Below, piece after piece: positions 23,913-33,339 of a stretch of 64,000 nucleotides of DNA. The translations under genes were made by a program, and so were the position numbers. Position 1 is the first letter of the stretch, and each line of letters begins with the position of its first letter. The notes under the pieces are model-generated. The model did not search any database and was not told the origin of the DNA. It worked only from the letters and a program-made list of their open reading frames with translations. Origin of the DNA: Hyphomonas sp. (GTDB lineage: Bacteria; Pseudomonadota; Alphaproteobacteria; Caulobacterales; Hyphomonadaceae); the NCBI RefSeq assembly GCF_016125515.1, contig NZ_WGLO01000013.1:1-64000 (forward strand). Reading direction: 5' to 3'.

Positions 23913-25763
23913 TCAGGCGCGGCGCAGGCCGCGGAACACGAAGCGCATCGGGCTGACAGCCTTCAATGCGCCGAGTGACGCCGGACGCGGAGCGCCCGTC
24001 AGCTGCGCCGCCAGAATGCCGGCGGCCCACGGCGCCCAGGTAAACCCCCGCGCACCATACCCACCCGCCACATAGATACCCGGCAAGAGAGGGGCGTCCG
24101 AATCCACGGAGCGCCCCTTTTTCATGGGCTCAAACAGGGCCGCGGCAGCCGACTCATCGGGCACCGCGCCGATCAGCGGCAGACGATCCGGCGTTGTGGC
24201 GCGCAGGCTGGCGCGGGACGAGACCTCGCCGTCCCTTGCGTCGCGCACCCACCAGGGCGACAGGTGTTCGAGGCCTGCGAGATTTTCAGCGCGCGCCGCT
24301 GGCGTGCCGCCGGGCGCATAATCCGGGCCAGAACGTTCGAACGTGGCGCCCCAGAGGCGCAGCGAGCCGGCCGCGAGCGCGTAGGTGCCCGAGGCCATGC
24401 CGGATGGCGGCGCCAGGACCGGACGCTCCACAAAATCCACCTGCCCCAGTCGCGCTTCAAGCGGCAGGACCGGCGCAAGCGCGGCGGCGCCCATGCCATT
24501 GGCCAGGATGACAGCGTCGAATGTCCGTCCGTTCACGGACTTGTTTTCCAGCCGCACATCTACGGCGCTGCCGAAATGGCACGTCACATCTGCAAGCAAG
24601 CGGGTCACGAGCGACGCGGGGCGCAGCACCAGCGCCCGCTTGTGCAATAGCCTGCCGCCGCGCACGACTTCCAGATCCTCGAGCGGCAGCGGCGGATCGG
24701 CCAGCAGCTTTTCGAAGCGGGCGACTTCAGTCGCATTGCGCGGCGATTGCAGGACGTCGGCCGCCTCGGCCTCGGGAAACGCCTCATAGAAACTGCGGGC
24801 TGCGAGGTAGGCGTCCAGCAGCAGCCCGGCTTCGACCGTATCCCCGGCATCGAGACGGGGCATCAGAAGGCCGAGCGGGTTTCCGCTCGCGCCGTGAGCC
24901 GGACCGGGCGCCGGATCGAACAGTTCGACCTCGATGCCCAGGCCTGAAAGCGTGTGCGCCAGCGAGGCGCCCGCGATGCCCGCGCCCAGGATCGCCACAC
25001 GCCGCGGCGACTGCGCCGGGCTGCGCAGGCCGAACGTGTCCGCGCTTGCGGCCGGCGCCGAAGCGAGGCGGGCTTCGAGGCGTTCCCGCTTGCGGCCATG
25101 ACCCCCTGCCTTCGCCACATCGAAACCCGCTTCCGATAGGCCCCGCCGCACTGCGCCGGCGACCGTGAACGTGCCGAGGCGCGCACGCGGCGCAGAGCGG
25201 GCGGCGAGCTCCGGATAGATCCACGCGCCCCACATGTCGGCATTTTTCGCCGGGCTGAATCCATCGAGGAACCAGGCATCGGCGCGCAGCACACTTTGCG
25301 GCAGCGTCTCGCTTATGTTGCCGAGATGGAGGATCAGGCGGAGACCGTCTTCCGGAAAGTGCAGCGTGCGGACACCGCGCACCGGGCCTGGCCATTGCGC
25401 GATGAGCTGGTCTGCCAATCCGGCGAGCTCCGGCCAAGCGCCGAGCGCGCGGCGCGCATCGTCCTGCCTTAGTGGATAACCTTCGAAACTGACGAAGGTG
25501 AGCTGCGCATCCCGCGCCGGACGATGCGCCCGCCAGAGCTGCCAGAGCGAAAGAAAGTTGAGGCCCGTGCCGAAACCGGTTTCAGCGACCGTGAACTGAT
25601 TGCGGCCCTCCCACGCCTCCGGCAGGCCGCAGCCTTTCAGGAAAACCGTGCGCGTCTCCGCGAGCCCGTCCTGCGCAGAAAAGTACACATCGTCATGTGT
25701 TTGCGCGACGGGCGCGCCGTCTGCGCTCCAGTTGATTATGGGAAAGGTGAGGAGGCGTGCCAT
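23913..25763 (-). CDS. mnmC: MnmC, bifunctional tRNA 5-methylaminomethyl-2-thiouridine synthesis protein
   Basis: Encodes 616 residues with two domains. The N-terminal SAM methyltransferase (MnmC2/MnmD) has [10 protein letters not shown] at residues 61-70 and [17 protein letters not shown]. The C-terminal FAD-dependent oxidoreductase (MnmC1) starts with [16 protein letters not shown]. Together they convert cmnm5(s2)U to mnm5(s2)U at the tRNA wobble position. Fusion of both domains is the usual form in proteobacteria. Convergent with the psp operon. Confidence 0.93.
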   Translation of the reverse strand: MARLLTFPIINWSADGAPVAQTHDDVYFSAQDGLAETRTVFLKGCGLPEAWEGRNQFTVAETGFGTGLNFLSLWQLWRAHRPARDAQLTFVSFEGYPLRQDDARRALGAWPELAGLADQLIAQWPGPVRGVRTLHFPEDGLRLILHLGNISETLPQSVLRADAWFLDGFSPAKNADMWGAWIYPELAARSAPRARLGTFTVAGAVRRGLSEAGFDVAKAGGHGRKRERLEARLASAPAASADTFGLRSPAQSPRRVAILGAGIAGASLAHTLSGLGIEVELFDPAPGPAHGASGNPLGLLMPRLDAGDTVEAGLLLDAYLAARSFYEAFPEAEAADVLQSPRNATEVARFEKLLADPPLPLEDLEVVRGGRLLHKRALVLRPASLVTRLLADVTCHFGSAVDVRLENKSVNGRTFDAVILANGMGAAALAPVLPLEARLGQVDFVERPVLAPPSGMASGTYALAAGSLRLWGATFERSGPDYAPGGTPAARAENLAGLEHLSPWWVRDARDGEVSSRASLRATTPDRLPLIGAVPDESAAAALFEPMKKGRSVDSDAPLLPGIYVAGGYGARGFTWAPWAAGILAAQLTGAPRPASLGALKAVSPMRFVFRGLRRA

Positions 25764-25884
25764 TGAGTCCCCCTACCCCGGACCCCATCTGTTGAGTAGA
25801 GGCTGCATGCTGGGACGTTTCGTTCCACCGCCCTCCGTTGACTGAAGGGCCGCATTCCTTGCGGTTCACTGAAAGGAGACACTC

Positions 25885-26055
25885 ATGGACAAAGAACATC
25901 TCAAAGGCACTGCGAAACAGGCAGAAGGCCAGGTCAAGGAAACCGCCGGCAAGCTCACCGGTGACAAGAAACTGGAAGCCGAAGGCAAGCTCGACAGAGC
26001 CGAAGGCGAAGCCCGTAAAGCTGTCGGCGACGTCAAGGACGCGCTGAAGAACTAG
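25885..26055 (+). CDS. CsbD-family stress protein
   Basis: A 56-residue protein that the longer overlapping frames hide. It starts MDKEHLKGTAKQAEGQVKE, with the repeated KLTGDKKLEAEGKLDRAEGEARKA pattern of CsbD proteins: highly hydrophilic, Lys/Glu/Ala-rich helices. The ATG has a strong ribosome binding site (AAGGAG). CsbD proteins are typically general-stress induced, with unknown molecular role. It stands alone between divergent mnmC and the acetyltransferase genes. Confidence 0.88.
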   Translation: MDKEHLKGTAKQAEGQVKETAGKLTGDKKLEAEGKLDRAEGEARKAVGDVKDALKN

Positions 26056-26178
26056 GCCTGACAGGCCATTTCCGGGGCTGGGGCCCTGTCGCTGCATAAG
26101 TGCTATCGCGCACCCCCCATTGCTGAATGCAACAAGCCACTCCACCTTCTGCCCGGCACGGCGCATGAGGAACCCGAG

Positions 26179-26466
26179 ATGAGCGAACTTGTCGTCACCC
26201 GCGAAGATGGCCCGACTGGCGGACGCTATCTCACGACCATTGATGGCCACACCGCCGAAATGACCTACTCGAAAGCCGGCACGACCCGTGTGATCATCGA
26301 TCATACGGGCGTGCCGGATGCGCTGCGCGGCAAGGGCGCGGGCGTTGCGCTGGTCAAGCGCGCGGTGGAAGATGCCCGTGCGGCCGGCGTGAAGATCATT
26401 CCGCTCTGCCCCTTCGCGAAAGCACAGATCGAAAAACACCGCGAATGGCAGGACGTGCTGGCATGA
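26179..26466 (+). CDS. Small GNAT-like N-acetyltransferase (NATD1/YjdJ type)
   Basis: A 95-residue protein of the minimal GNAT subgroup that has only the acetyl-CoA-binding core: AEMTYSKAGTTRVIIDHTGVPDALRGKGAGVALVKRAVEDARAAG, with R-G-K-G-A-G as the pyrophosphate-binding loop, then IIPLCPFAKAQIEKH. The cellular substrate is unknown. Its stop overlaps the start of a second similar gene, so it forms a three-gene operon with the ycgN-like gene. Confidence 0.8.
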   Translation: MSELVVTREDGPTGGRYLTTIDGHTAEMTYSKAGTTRVIIDHTGVPDALRGKGAGVALVKRAVEDARAAGVKIIPLCPFAKAQIEKHREWQDVLA

Positions 26467-26741
26467 CACCCGAAATCCGGCATGACGCCGACCGGCGCCG
26501 CTACAGCCTCGTGATCGACGGCGTGGAAGCTTACCTCACCTATGAGCGGCCCCGCCCCGGCGTGCGCCACATCACCCACACGATCGTGCCGGATGCCGTC
26601 GGCGGCCGCGGGATCGGCAAGAAGCTGGTGACCCGGATCATGGATGACATCCGCGCGAAGGGCGAGACTGTGTCATCCTCCTGCTGGTTCGCCACAGGCC
26701 TTATTGACAAGACGCCGGACTGGTCCCAGCTGCGCGCATGA
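26463..26741 (+). CDS. Second small GNAT-like N-acetyltransferase, paralogue of the preceding gene
   Basis: Encodes 92 residues from the ATG at 26463, which overlaps the preceding stop (ATGA). It has the same layout as its neighbour: [44 protein letters not shown] with the G-G-R-G-I-G loop, then [17 protein letters not shown]. The conserved C-P-F before the C-terminus of the neighbour reads C-W-F here. This is a tandem pair of related single-domain enzymes, divergent in sequence. The 4-nt overlap with the next gene shows coupling. Confidence 0.75.
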   Translation: MTPEIRHDADRRRYSLVIDGVEAYLTYERPRPGVRHITHTIVPDAVGGRGIGKKLVTRIMDDIRAKGETVSSSCWFATGLIDKTPDWSQLRA

Positions 26742-27190
26742 CACGCCTGCCCTTCTGGAAAACCAAGACCCTCGACCAGATGGACGAGGCCGAGTGGGAA
26801 TCGCTCTGCGATGGCTGCGCCAAATGCTGCCTGCTCAAACTCGAAGATGAGGACACCGGTGAGATCGCCTACACGCGGCTGCACTGCAAGCTGCTGGATG
26901 CAGGCACCTGCAAGTGTTCGGACTATCCCAACCGCAAGCAGCACGTGCCCGACTGCGTGAAGCTGACGCCCGCCGGCATTGAAGAGCTGCGGTGGATGCC
27001 GAAGACCTGCACCTACCGGCTTGTGCACGAAGGCAAGGACCTGCCGGACTGGCACCATCTCGTCTCTGGAGACCGGATGCGCGTGCACACCGAGGGCCAT
27101 TCCATCCTGGGCCGGACGGTTTCCGAGGAGACCGTGTTCGACGAGGACCAGGAAGACTGGATCGTCGATTGGGAAGGCAACGAACCCTAG
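26738..27190 (+). CDS. YcgN-family (UPF0260) cysteine-cluster protein
   Basis: A 150-residue protein with the UPF0260 Cys pattern: [20 protein letters not shown], then [19 protein letters not shown] and VPDCVKL, giving eight or more conserved cysteines, probably binding zinc or iron. Function is unknown. It is last in a 4-nt-overlapping operon after two mini acetyltransferases. Its end overlaps the convergent acyltransferase-like gene by 4 nt. Confidence 0.88.
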   Translation: MTRLPFWKTKTLDQMDEAEWESLCDGCAKCCLLKLEDEDTGEIAYTRLHCKLLDAGTCKCSDYPNRKQHVPDCVKLTPAGIEELRWMPKTCTYRLVHEGKDLPDWHHLVSGDRMRVHTEGHSILGRTVSEETVFDEDQEDWIVDWEGNEP

Positions 27191-28389
27191 ACGACCGGAG
27201 GATTCGAGAGATTCGAGGGGCTGGCGTGGCGGCGCAGGAACGGCGCCGTCACGAAGCGGACGAGTGCCGGCGTGCTTTCATCGACAACCCAGCGATAGAC
27301 CCGTGCAAACGGATGGCGCGATTTCCGGATGAAGTTCGAGTCGCGGACCCTTGCATAGACAACGCTCAGCGACAGAGCTGCGGCAGAGGACCAGGCAAAG
27401 CGGAACGGATCGGCCGGCGCAGCCGGATCCCAGAGGTGGATGGCATAGAGCAGGATATTGCCGAAGCAGAAGGTGAACAGGCTCGTCCGCCCGAAGATCA
27501 TCCAGAAGGATTTCGTGCCCATGCCCGACAGGCGGCGGATGGCTGTGAACGCTTCCACGAAGATCACCGTCGCTGTGCAGCCGAACAGCAGGTAAATTGG
27601 GTGGTTGGTGTTGCGCAGCAGGTTGCGCACATCCGGCAGGCCGATGTTGTAGTTGCCGAGGATCAGCCAGAGCGCTGTCACGCCGAACAGGGCGGCAAAG
27701 GCGAGTCGGAGGGTCCAGCCTGGTCCGGACAGCAGGAATTCCCGCCCCGGACGAGCCTGCCACAGCCGGCCCAGCAGCATGCCGAAGACGACAAAGCCGA
27801 GACCGTGGATCACGGACGGGCCAGTATGGCCGAGATACTGCCCGCCATAAAGGAAGGCCGACAAGGTTTCCGAACCGGCAAAGCCCTGCAGCGGCGGAAG
27901 TTTCGAGATCAACGGGAAGCAGAGCTGGACCAGCACAACCATCGCCACCAGGGGCGCGATGCCCCGCGTCACGCTGACATGTACGAGCAGCGGCGCGGCC
28001 AGAAGCAGCATCGAATAGAACTTAAGGATGTCCGTGAACGGCGTATCGCCGAGGAACAGTGCGCACCGGATGAAATAGGTGAACGGCAGGCCGGCGGCGA
28101 TGCACATGCCGGCGCAGGTCAGCACGTAGAGCAGCCAACATTGCAGCGAACGGGTCAGCAGGCGCTGGGTGACTTCCACCTGACGCCCGGCTTCATACTG
28201 GCGCGCATAAACGAGTTGTAGCATGCAACCGAAGAGGCAAAAGAAGACCGGCGGCGAGACACCCAGGAAAAACCGCAAGGAATAGATGGCAAGGCCGCCC
28301 TCCCCCATATTGGTCGCCGTCAGGGCATGCCCGATGATCACGAATATGATCGCGACTGATCGTGCAAGGTCGATCCCCAGATACCGCAT
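27187..28389 (-). CDS. Multi-pass membrane acyltransferase-like protein (OpgC/acyltransferase-3 type)
   Basis: Encodes 400 residues with about ten membrane helices. The first helix carries the family mark [21 protein letters not shown]: an Arg/Asp near the membrane and a His at the end of helix 1, as in acyltransferase-3 and OpgC/heparan N-acetyltransferase-like enzymes. It probably moves an acyl group across or onto an envelope molecule. The C-terminus is cytoplasmic and basic. Assignment to an exact subfamily is uncertain. Confidence 0.7.
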   Translation of the reverse strand: MRYLGIDLARSVAIIFVIIGHALTATNMGEGGLAIYSLRFFLGVSPPVFFCLFGCMLQLVYARQYEAGRQVEVTQRLLTRSLQCWLLYVLTCAGMCIAAGLPFTYFIRCALFLGDTPFTDILKFYSMLLLAAPLLVHVSVTRGIAPLVAMVVLVQLCFPLISKLPPLQGFAGSETLSAFLYGGQYLGHTGPSVIHGLGFVVFGMLLGRLWQARPGREFLLSGPGWTLRLAFAALFGVTALWLILGNYNIGLPDVRNLLRNTNHPIYLLFGCTATVIFVEAFTAIRRLSGMGTKSFWMIFGRTSLFTFCFGNILLYAIHLWDPAAPADPFRFAWSSAAALSLSVVYARVRDSNFIRKSRHPFARVYRWVVDESTPALVRFVTAPFLRRHASPSNLSNPPVV

Positions 28390-28508
28390 GCGTCATTTCT
28401 CCAACCCGGTTCAACGCAGGCCCTAGCAAATTCGGCGCCAGATACACCGCGACGGCGAGGCCGCCGGCGCTAAACGGGGCCTTAAGGTAAACCGGCCTAA
28501 CTGGCGCT

Positions 28509-29408
28509 ATGGACGTCTTGCCCGCTTTCCTGTCCCATCTTGGGAACGAGCGCCGAATGGCGGTCAAAACGGTCGAGGCCTATGGCTCAGACCTCTCTGC
28601 TTTTTTCGGTTTCCTGCGCGGCCATCTTGGCGCCGAGCCGACACTGAAGGCACTGGGCCGTCTCCAGGCACGCGATATCCGCGCCTATCTCGCAGCCCGC
28701 CGGCGGGACGGCCTGTCGGATGCGTCGATCGCCCGGCTGCTGTCCTCGATCAAGGCGCTTTACCGCTGGATGAGCCGGGCACACGGAATCGAGAATGCCG
28801 AAATCGGTTACCTCCAGGGGCCGCGCCGAGCGCCGCGCCTGCCCCGACCCGTCTCGATCGAAGCGGCGAAGGACATCCTGCACGAAGCCGACACCGAGCC
28901 CGATGCTGACCCCTGGGTCGCCGCGCGCGATGTTGCCGTGTTGTCGTTGCTCTATGGCGGCGGCCTGCGCATTTCCGAAGCGCTCAGCCTGACAGGCGCC
29001 CATCTGCCAGCACCCGAGCGGCTGCGCATCACCGGAAAAGGCGGCAAGGTGCGGATCGTGCCACTGATCGCGCCCGTGCGCGAAGCGATCGACGCCTATG
29101 GGAAACTGTGTCCCTATACGCTGACCCGGTCGGGCGCATTGTTCCGAGGCGCCAAGGGCGGACCGCTCAGCCCACGGATTATCCAGGCGCGGATGCAGAT
29201 GCTGCGCGGTGTGCTGGGCCTGCCCGAAACGGCGACGCCGCATGCGCTTCGCCACGCCTTTGCGACGCACTTGCTCGCCAATGGCGCGGACCTGCGTGCG
29301 ATCCAGTCCCTTCTGGGCCACGCCTCGTTGTCGACGACCCAGGTCTACACCGCTGTGGATTCAAGCCGGCTGCGCGCCGTGCATGCCGCCGCCCACCCCC
29401 GGGCCTGA
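28509..29408 (+). CDS. xerC: XerC, tyrosine recombinase for chromosome dimer resolution
   Basis: A 299-residue tyrosine recombinase. The N-terminal SAM-like core-binding domain covers about residues 1-90. The catalytic domain has the first Arg in YGGGLRISEALSL, Lys in ITGKGGKVR, HALRH for the His/Arg pair, LLGHASLSTTQVY with the second His, and nucleophile Tyr280. With XerD it resolves chromosome dimers at dif. Length and the lack of mobile-element context support a housekeeping XerC rather than an integrase; no att sites are seen. Confidence 0.88.
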   Translation: MDVLPAFLSHLGNERRMAVKTVEAYGSDLSAFFGFLRGHLGAEPTLKALGRLQARDIRAYLAARRRDGLSDASIARLLSSIKALYRWMSRAHGIENAEIGYLQGPRRAPRLPRPVSIEAAKDILHEADTEPDADPWVAARDVAVLSLLYGGGLRISEALSLTGAHLPAPERLRITGKGGKVRIVPLIAPVREAIDAYGKLCPYTLTRSGALFRGAKGGPLSPRIIQARMQMLRGVLGLPETATPHALRHAFATHLLANGADLRAIQSLLGHASLSTTQVYTAVDSSRLRAVHAAAHPRA

Positions 29409-29410
29409 CG

Positions 29411-30583
29411 TCAAGGACTGAGCGCTGCCGTGATGGCATCGGCCAGCAGACGCCCCGCCGGTGTGAGGCGCAGCTCTGCGCCCTGCATCTCCGCCCAGCC
29501 CTTTTCGACGAACACATCGATCTTGTCCTTGGCGAGCGGCGCGCCCGCCACCGTTTCGATCCGGCGCAGGTCAATGCCCTCCCCCGCCCGCAGGCCCATG
29601 GCGAGAAGCTCGCGGGAAATCTCGAGCTCGGTCAGCTTGGCGGCATTTCCCCAGCCATTCTGCAAGGCTTGGATGTTGGCGATGTAGGGTTCGGGGCGGC
29701 GTTCCGCCTCGCTCGCATAACGGCTGCCGCCGACCGTGATCCGGCCATGCGCGCCGGGGCCGACACCGATCCAGTCACCACCGCGCCAATAGATCAGATT
29801 GTGCCGGGACTGATGCTGCGGTGAGGCGGCATGGTTGGACACTTCATAGGCCGGCATCCCGGCGGCCTGTGTTACGCTCTGCGTCAGTTCGTAGAGGTCC
29901 GCCTGCGCATCATCCTCCATCGGCTTGATATCGCCGCGGCCGACAGCCAGGCCGAACGGCGTCTTCGGCTCGAAGGTCAGTTCGTACAGGGACAGATGAG
30001 GCGCGCCGAGTGCCAGTGCGTCCTTCAACTCCATCTCCCAGCTCGCCGGGCTTTGCCCGGGACGCGCATAGATGAGGTCGATCGATACCGACGGAAACAC
30101 TTTCAGCGCCCGGCTGACCGCCTCGGCGGCCGACACCGCATCATGATCGCGCCCAAGAAAAGCGAGCGACGCATCGCGCAGCGACTGCACGCCGATCGAA
30201 AGACGCGTGACACCGGCGCGCTGCAGTCCCACGAGATCGGCCCGCAGCACATCGTTCGGATTGGCCTCCAGCGTGATCTCAGCGCCGCGCTTGATGCCGA
30301 AGGCCTCTGCGGCGGCCAGAAGGATCGTGCCCATCTCGTCCGGTCGCAGCAAGGCCGGCGTGCCGCCGCCGAAATAGATCGTGTCGAGCGCACCGTGATC
30401 GGGCATCCGGGGGCGGTGCGCGTGGACGTCTGCGGCAATGGCCTCGACCAGCGGGCCACTGTCGCGGTCCTTGGCGGCGTAGACGTTGAAATCGCAATAG
30501 GGGCATATGCGGGTGCAATACGGCCAGTGCACGTAGAGCCCGAAGCCGAAGTGCGGTCCGAAAGGCGCAGGGGTTGGGGTCAC
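29411..30583 (-). CDS. hemW: HemW, heme chaperone (HemN-like radical SAM protein)
   Basis: A 390-residue radical SAM protein. The 4Fe-4S motif is C23xxxC27xxC30 ([12 protein letters not shown]). It lacks the extra N-terminal region of true HemN coproporphyrinogen dehydrogenase, and the downstream [10 protein letters not shown] and [19 protein letters not shown] fit HemW. HemW binds heme and passes it to respiratory enzymes. Its start overlaps the rdgB stop by 4 nt, the standard alphaproteobacterial rdgB-hemW pair. Confidence 0.92.
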   Translation of the reverse strand: MTPTPAPFGPHFGFGLYVHWPYCTRICPYCDFNVYAAKDRDSGPLVEAIAADVHAHRPRMPDHGALDTIYFGGGTPALLRPDEMGTILLAAAEAFGIKRGAEITLEANPNDVLRADLVGLQRAGVTRLSIGVQSLRDASLAFLGRDHDAVSAAEAVSRALKVFPSVSIDLIYARPGQSPASWEMELKDALALGAPHLSLYELTFEPKTPFGLAVGRGDIKPMEDDAQADLYELTQSVTQAAGMPAYEVSNHAASPQHQSRHNLIYWRGGDWIGVGPGAHGRITVGGSRYASEAERRPEPYIANIQALQNGWGNAAKLTELEISRELLAMGLRAGEGIDLRRIETVAGAPLAKDKIDVFVEKGWAEMQGAELRLTPAGRLLADAITAALSP

Positions 30584-31203
30584 GGCAGGAGCGCCGCGCG
30601 AAGTTTCTTCACCGCAGCGGCGCGGTGGCTCATCGCATGCTTCCGGTCGGGGTCCATTTCACCGAACGTGATCGTCTCGCCATCGGCGACGAAGACCGGG
30701 TCATACCCGAAGCCATGCGTGCCCCTCGGCGGCCAGACCAGCTTGCCGTGCACATCGCCTTCAAACACGGCCTCTCGTCCGTCCGGCCAGACGACCGCCA
30801 GGGCGCAGACAAACCGGGCCGACCGGTCGGCCGATCCGCTGGCGGCCAGTTCGGCCTCGACGCGCTCCATGGCGCGGTAAAAATCGCGCGGCTCGCCCGC
30901 CCAGCGGGCGGAATATATGCCCGGTGCGCCGTCCAGCGCAGTCACCGCCAGTCCGGAATCGTCCGACAGGGCCGGCAACCCGGTCGCCTTGGTCGCGGCG
31001 CGCGCTTTCAGCAGCGCATTTCCCGCAAAAGTTGCTTCGGTTTCCTCGGGCTCATCCAGGCCCAACTCGAGTGCCGAGACCACCTGAAACCCGTGCGGTT
31101 CGAACAGGGCCTTCAATTCTTCGACCTTGCCGGCGTTATGGGTAGCCGCCAGAAGGCGTCCGGGGGCGAGCCTCTGCGACGATTCGGCGGAAATAACTGC
31201 CAT
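30580..31203 (-). CDS. rdgB: RdgB, XTP/dITP pyrophosphatase
   Basis: A 207-residue HAM1/RdgB-family nucleotide pyrophosphatase that removes dITP, dXTP and similar damaged nucleotides. Substrate-binding [14 protein letters not shown] is at the start, followed by the catalytic SDDSGL and [12 protein letters not shown] segments and the C-terminal [10 protein letters not shown]. Operon with hemW. The rph gene, its usual neighbour, lies 2.1 kb upstream with unrelated plus-strand genes between. Confidence 0.93.
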   Translation of the reverse strand: MAVISAESSQRLAPGRLLAATHNAGKVEELKALFEPHGFQVVSALELGLDEPEETEATFAGNALLKARAATKATGLPALSDDSGLAVTALDGAPGIYSARWAGEPRDFYRAMERVEAELAASGSADRSARFVCALAVVWPDGREAVFEGDVHGKLVWPPRGTHGFGYDPVFVADGETITFGEMDPDRKHAMSHRAAAVKKLRAALLP

Positions 31204-31308
31204 AATGGCTCCATTCTTGCGTTGTGCGCGAACTCATATATCGTTATTCGGTAATATTGGGACAAGGTTCACGCTGAGTCCCGTTTCATAAACCATCAAG
31301 GATAGAGG

Positions 31309-31854
31309 GTGAAAAGACCACGCATGCCAATCACCGGTCGCAACTCCATGGCAGAAATCATGACCGTGCTCGTCACGGTCGCCATGTGGATCGTGGGCGC
31401 GATGGGCGTGATCGGCATTCCGGTCCTCGGAATCGGCCTGGCCGCCAGCCTGTCGGGCGGCACGACCGAGTTCTCCGGAATCAAGGCGCTGGCGGACGGT
31501 GTGGTGCCGGGCCAACTGGTGATCGGGCTTGCGGGCCTCATCGTCATCGTCCCTGGCGTGATCTACATATGCCTGCAATTGCGCCGCATCCTCCTGACCC
31601 TGGCCGACGGCGACCCGTTCGTGCCGGAGAATGCCCGGCGCCTGTCGAGCATCGGCATTGTGATCGCGATCATGGAACTGATCCGTATCCTCACCGTGAT
31701 GGTCGTGCGCCTGGTTCCCACGCTGGTGGGAGACGAGCCGCCGCGCATGTCGACTCAGTTCATACTGTGGATATCGGTTGCAGCACTGTTCGTGCTTTCC
31801 CAAGTTTTCCGCGAAGGCACCCGCCTGCGCGACGAAGAAAAAATGACCATCTGA
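31309..31854 (+). CDS. DUF2975 membrane protein
   Basis: Encodes 181 residues from the GTG at 31309, with AGGAT six bases upstream; an ATG at 31324 is an alternative with a weaker site. Four membrane helices are visible: WIVGAMGVIGIPVLGIGLAA, LVIGLAGLIVIVPGVIYI, IGIVIAIMELIRILTVMVV and ILWISVAALFVLSQVF. The family marker is a cytoplasmic loop with LADGDPFVPENARRLSSIG between helices 2 and 3. DUF2975 genes are almost always paired with a small HTH regulator, as here. Confidence 0.85.
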   Translation: MKRPRMPITGRNSMAEIMTVLVTVAMWIVGAMGVIGIPVLGIGLAASLSGGTTEFSGIKALADGVVPGQLVIGLAGLIVIVPGVIYICLQLRRILLTLADGDPFVPENARRLSSIGIVIAIMELIRILTVMVVRLVPTLVGDEPPRMSTQFILWISVAALFVLSQVFREGTRLRDEEKMTI

Positions 31855-31870
31855 GGAGCGCCCTAGGCAT

Positions 31871-32110
31871 ATGACCATTCGTGTGACCCTCGACCGAGTT
31901 CTGCTGGAGCGACGCATGTCGCTCACGGAACTTTCCGAACGCGTCGGCGTGACGTTGGCCAATCTCTCCATCCTGAAAACCGGCAAGGCCAAGGCCATCC
32001 GCTTCTCGACGCTGGAAGCCCTTTGCCGGGAGCTGAAATGCCAGCCCGGCGACATTCTCGTGTTCGACACGGAAGACGAAGAAGGTGCCCGGCGGGTTGC
32101 CGCGGAGTAA
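31871..32110 (+). CDS. Small Xre-type helix-turn-helix regulator (YozG-like)
   Basis: A 79-residue Cro/CI-type HTH protein: VTLDRVLLERRMSLTELSERVGVTLANLSILKTGKAKAIRFSTLEALCRELKCQPGDIL covers the whole fold. These small regulators pair with DUF2975 membrane proteins and are presumed to respond to them or to repress the pair. It lies 16 nt after the DUF2975 gene. The target is unknown. Confidence 0.85.
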   Translation: MTIRVTLDRVLLERRMSLTELSERVGVTLANLSILKTGKAKAIRFSTLEALCRELKCQPGDILVFDTEDEEGARRVAAE

Positions 32111-32189
32111 ATTGCTCTGTCGCCGCGGCTAGATTCAAGGCATCTTGCCCCAGACCGGAGCTCCGAAACGGCGCTCATGGGCGAAAGGA

Positions 32190-32922
32190 ATGGACAACCA
32201 CCAACCGGTATTCGGACGCCTTCGGCGTGACCTGAATTCGGCTGTCCGGCTTTCCGAGATCAATTTTCAATGCAGAGGTTCTGCGACACGCTCGGCCTCC
32301 GGATGATGAGCATTTACATGTTCCTCCTATCAGCGCGGCCGATTTCGGGTCGGACATATTCATCTATGCCTTCGGCTATCCACAGGAATGGTCGGCGAAA
32401 TACAGGAGTGAGATTCTCAAGTACGTCGACCCGCTACGCCGGCTCTCCATCCAGCGCACCCATCCATTCTGGTGGTCGGAAATTGCATACCTGACTCGTC
32501 TGGCCCCGGATGAAACCGAATACATAAAGGCTGCAAGAGCGGCAAACCTTCCGGAAGGCAGTTGCGTTCCAGTTTTCGGACCGAACGCCCACAATGGATA
32601 TTGCACCGCGAGTTTTGGAGAGGAACCGCCGCATACTGACGATCAACTGATCACGGAAATCCACGCAGCCTGCCAGTTTGCGCACCTGCGCTTCTGCGAC
32701 CTGATCCTGAAATCCCTTCCCGCGTCGACAACATTGTCCGACCGTGATCGGCAGATCGTTGGCCGGGTGGTCCGTGGGCAATCAAATCAGAATGTTGCTT
32801 CGCAGCTCGCGCTGTCCACGAACACGATAGATACCTACGTGCGTCGCTGTTTTGACAAGCTTGGTGTTAATGATCGGGTCACTGCAGGATTGAGAGGGCT
32901 CGCCCTCGGACTTGTCGATTGA
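32190..32922 (+). pseudogene. LuxR-family quorum-sensing regulator with two N-terminal frameshifts
   Basis: Three frames join to give one LuxR protein. Frame 1 from the ATG at 32190 reads MDNHQPVFGRLRRDLNSAVR and LSEINF. Frame 2 around 32270-32322 reads MQRFCDTLGLRMMSIYMF. Frame 3 runs from about 32325 to the stop at 32922 with a signal-binding domain (YPQEW, KYRSEILKYVDPL, PFWW, VPVFGPNAHNG) and a C-terminal LuxR HTH (LSDRDRQIVGRVVRGQSNQNVASQL, DTYVRRCFDKLGV). Conserved autoinducer-pocket residues W, Y, D, P and W are present. Each junction equals loss of one base. The 3' 198 codons are intact but have no start codon. It is either a broken gene or carries sequence errors. No luxI in the window. 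The region is visibly more AT-rich than its neighbours. Confidence 0.8.
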
Positions 32923-33015
32923 TCCTGCGCCCGACTGCACGGCCTTATGCCTCAGTCAGCTTTTTCGCTGGTGTCATGGATTTCTATGGCAAGCGACATT
33001 CTTGGATCAGATATA

Positions 33016-33339
33016 ATGAGTCCCATGAGTTGGATGAACGTCATTGCGTCGGAGTTGCCCCGTATGCGGCTCTATGCGTCCGCAGCGCTGGGCAGCCCGG
33101 TCGACGGCGATCTCGCCGTCGAAAAGGCGCTTGGCCCATTTTTCATCACTTACCTGCCCGGAAAGCCGGACCGGATGGTCCTGTTCCGGCTGCTCGACCT
33201 CGGCATCCGCAGCACGACCTCCCTGACGGACTTCGAACGCGAAGAGCTGCTCAAGCACATGGCCGGTTTCGATCCGTCCGAAGCGGGTGACATTGTCGAG
33301 TGGGATCCCACCCGGTCGCTAATGCGTTCAACCAGCTAA
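33016..33339 (+). CDS. Small protein resembling the sigma-like domain of PhyR, without receiver domain
   Basis: Encodes 107 residues from the ATG at 33016 (33034 is an alternative start). [27 protein letters not shown] and [13 protein letters not shown] fit the degenerate sigma region 2-like helices at the N-terminus of Phy[34 protein letters not shown] fits the region 4-like part (EREALLLxxxEGFSxxEAAEIL). PhyR uses this half to sequester the anti-sigma factor NepR; the phosphoreceiver half is absent here because the stop follows at once. The homology call rests on my reading alone. It overlaps the convergent rph end by 12 nt. Confidence 0.55.
   Translation: MSPMSWMNVIASELPRMRLYASAALGSPVDGDLAVEKALGPFFITYLPGKPDRMVLFRLLDLGIRSTTSLTDFEREELLKHMAGFDPSEAGDIVEWDPTRSLMRSTS

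Noticed and set aside
26992-28221. A 409-codon plus-strand frame
   Set aside because: Covers the end of ycgN in another frame and the acyltransferase gene in antisense; Arg/Gln/Asp-rich shadow.
28509-29408. Phage-type integrase and genomic island
   Set aside because: The protein matches XerC in length and motifs, lies among housekeeping genes, and there is no tRNA or repeat that could be an attachment site.
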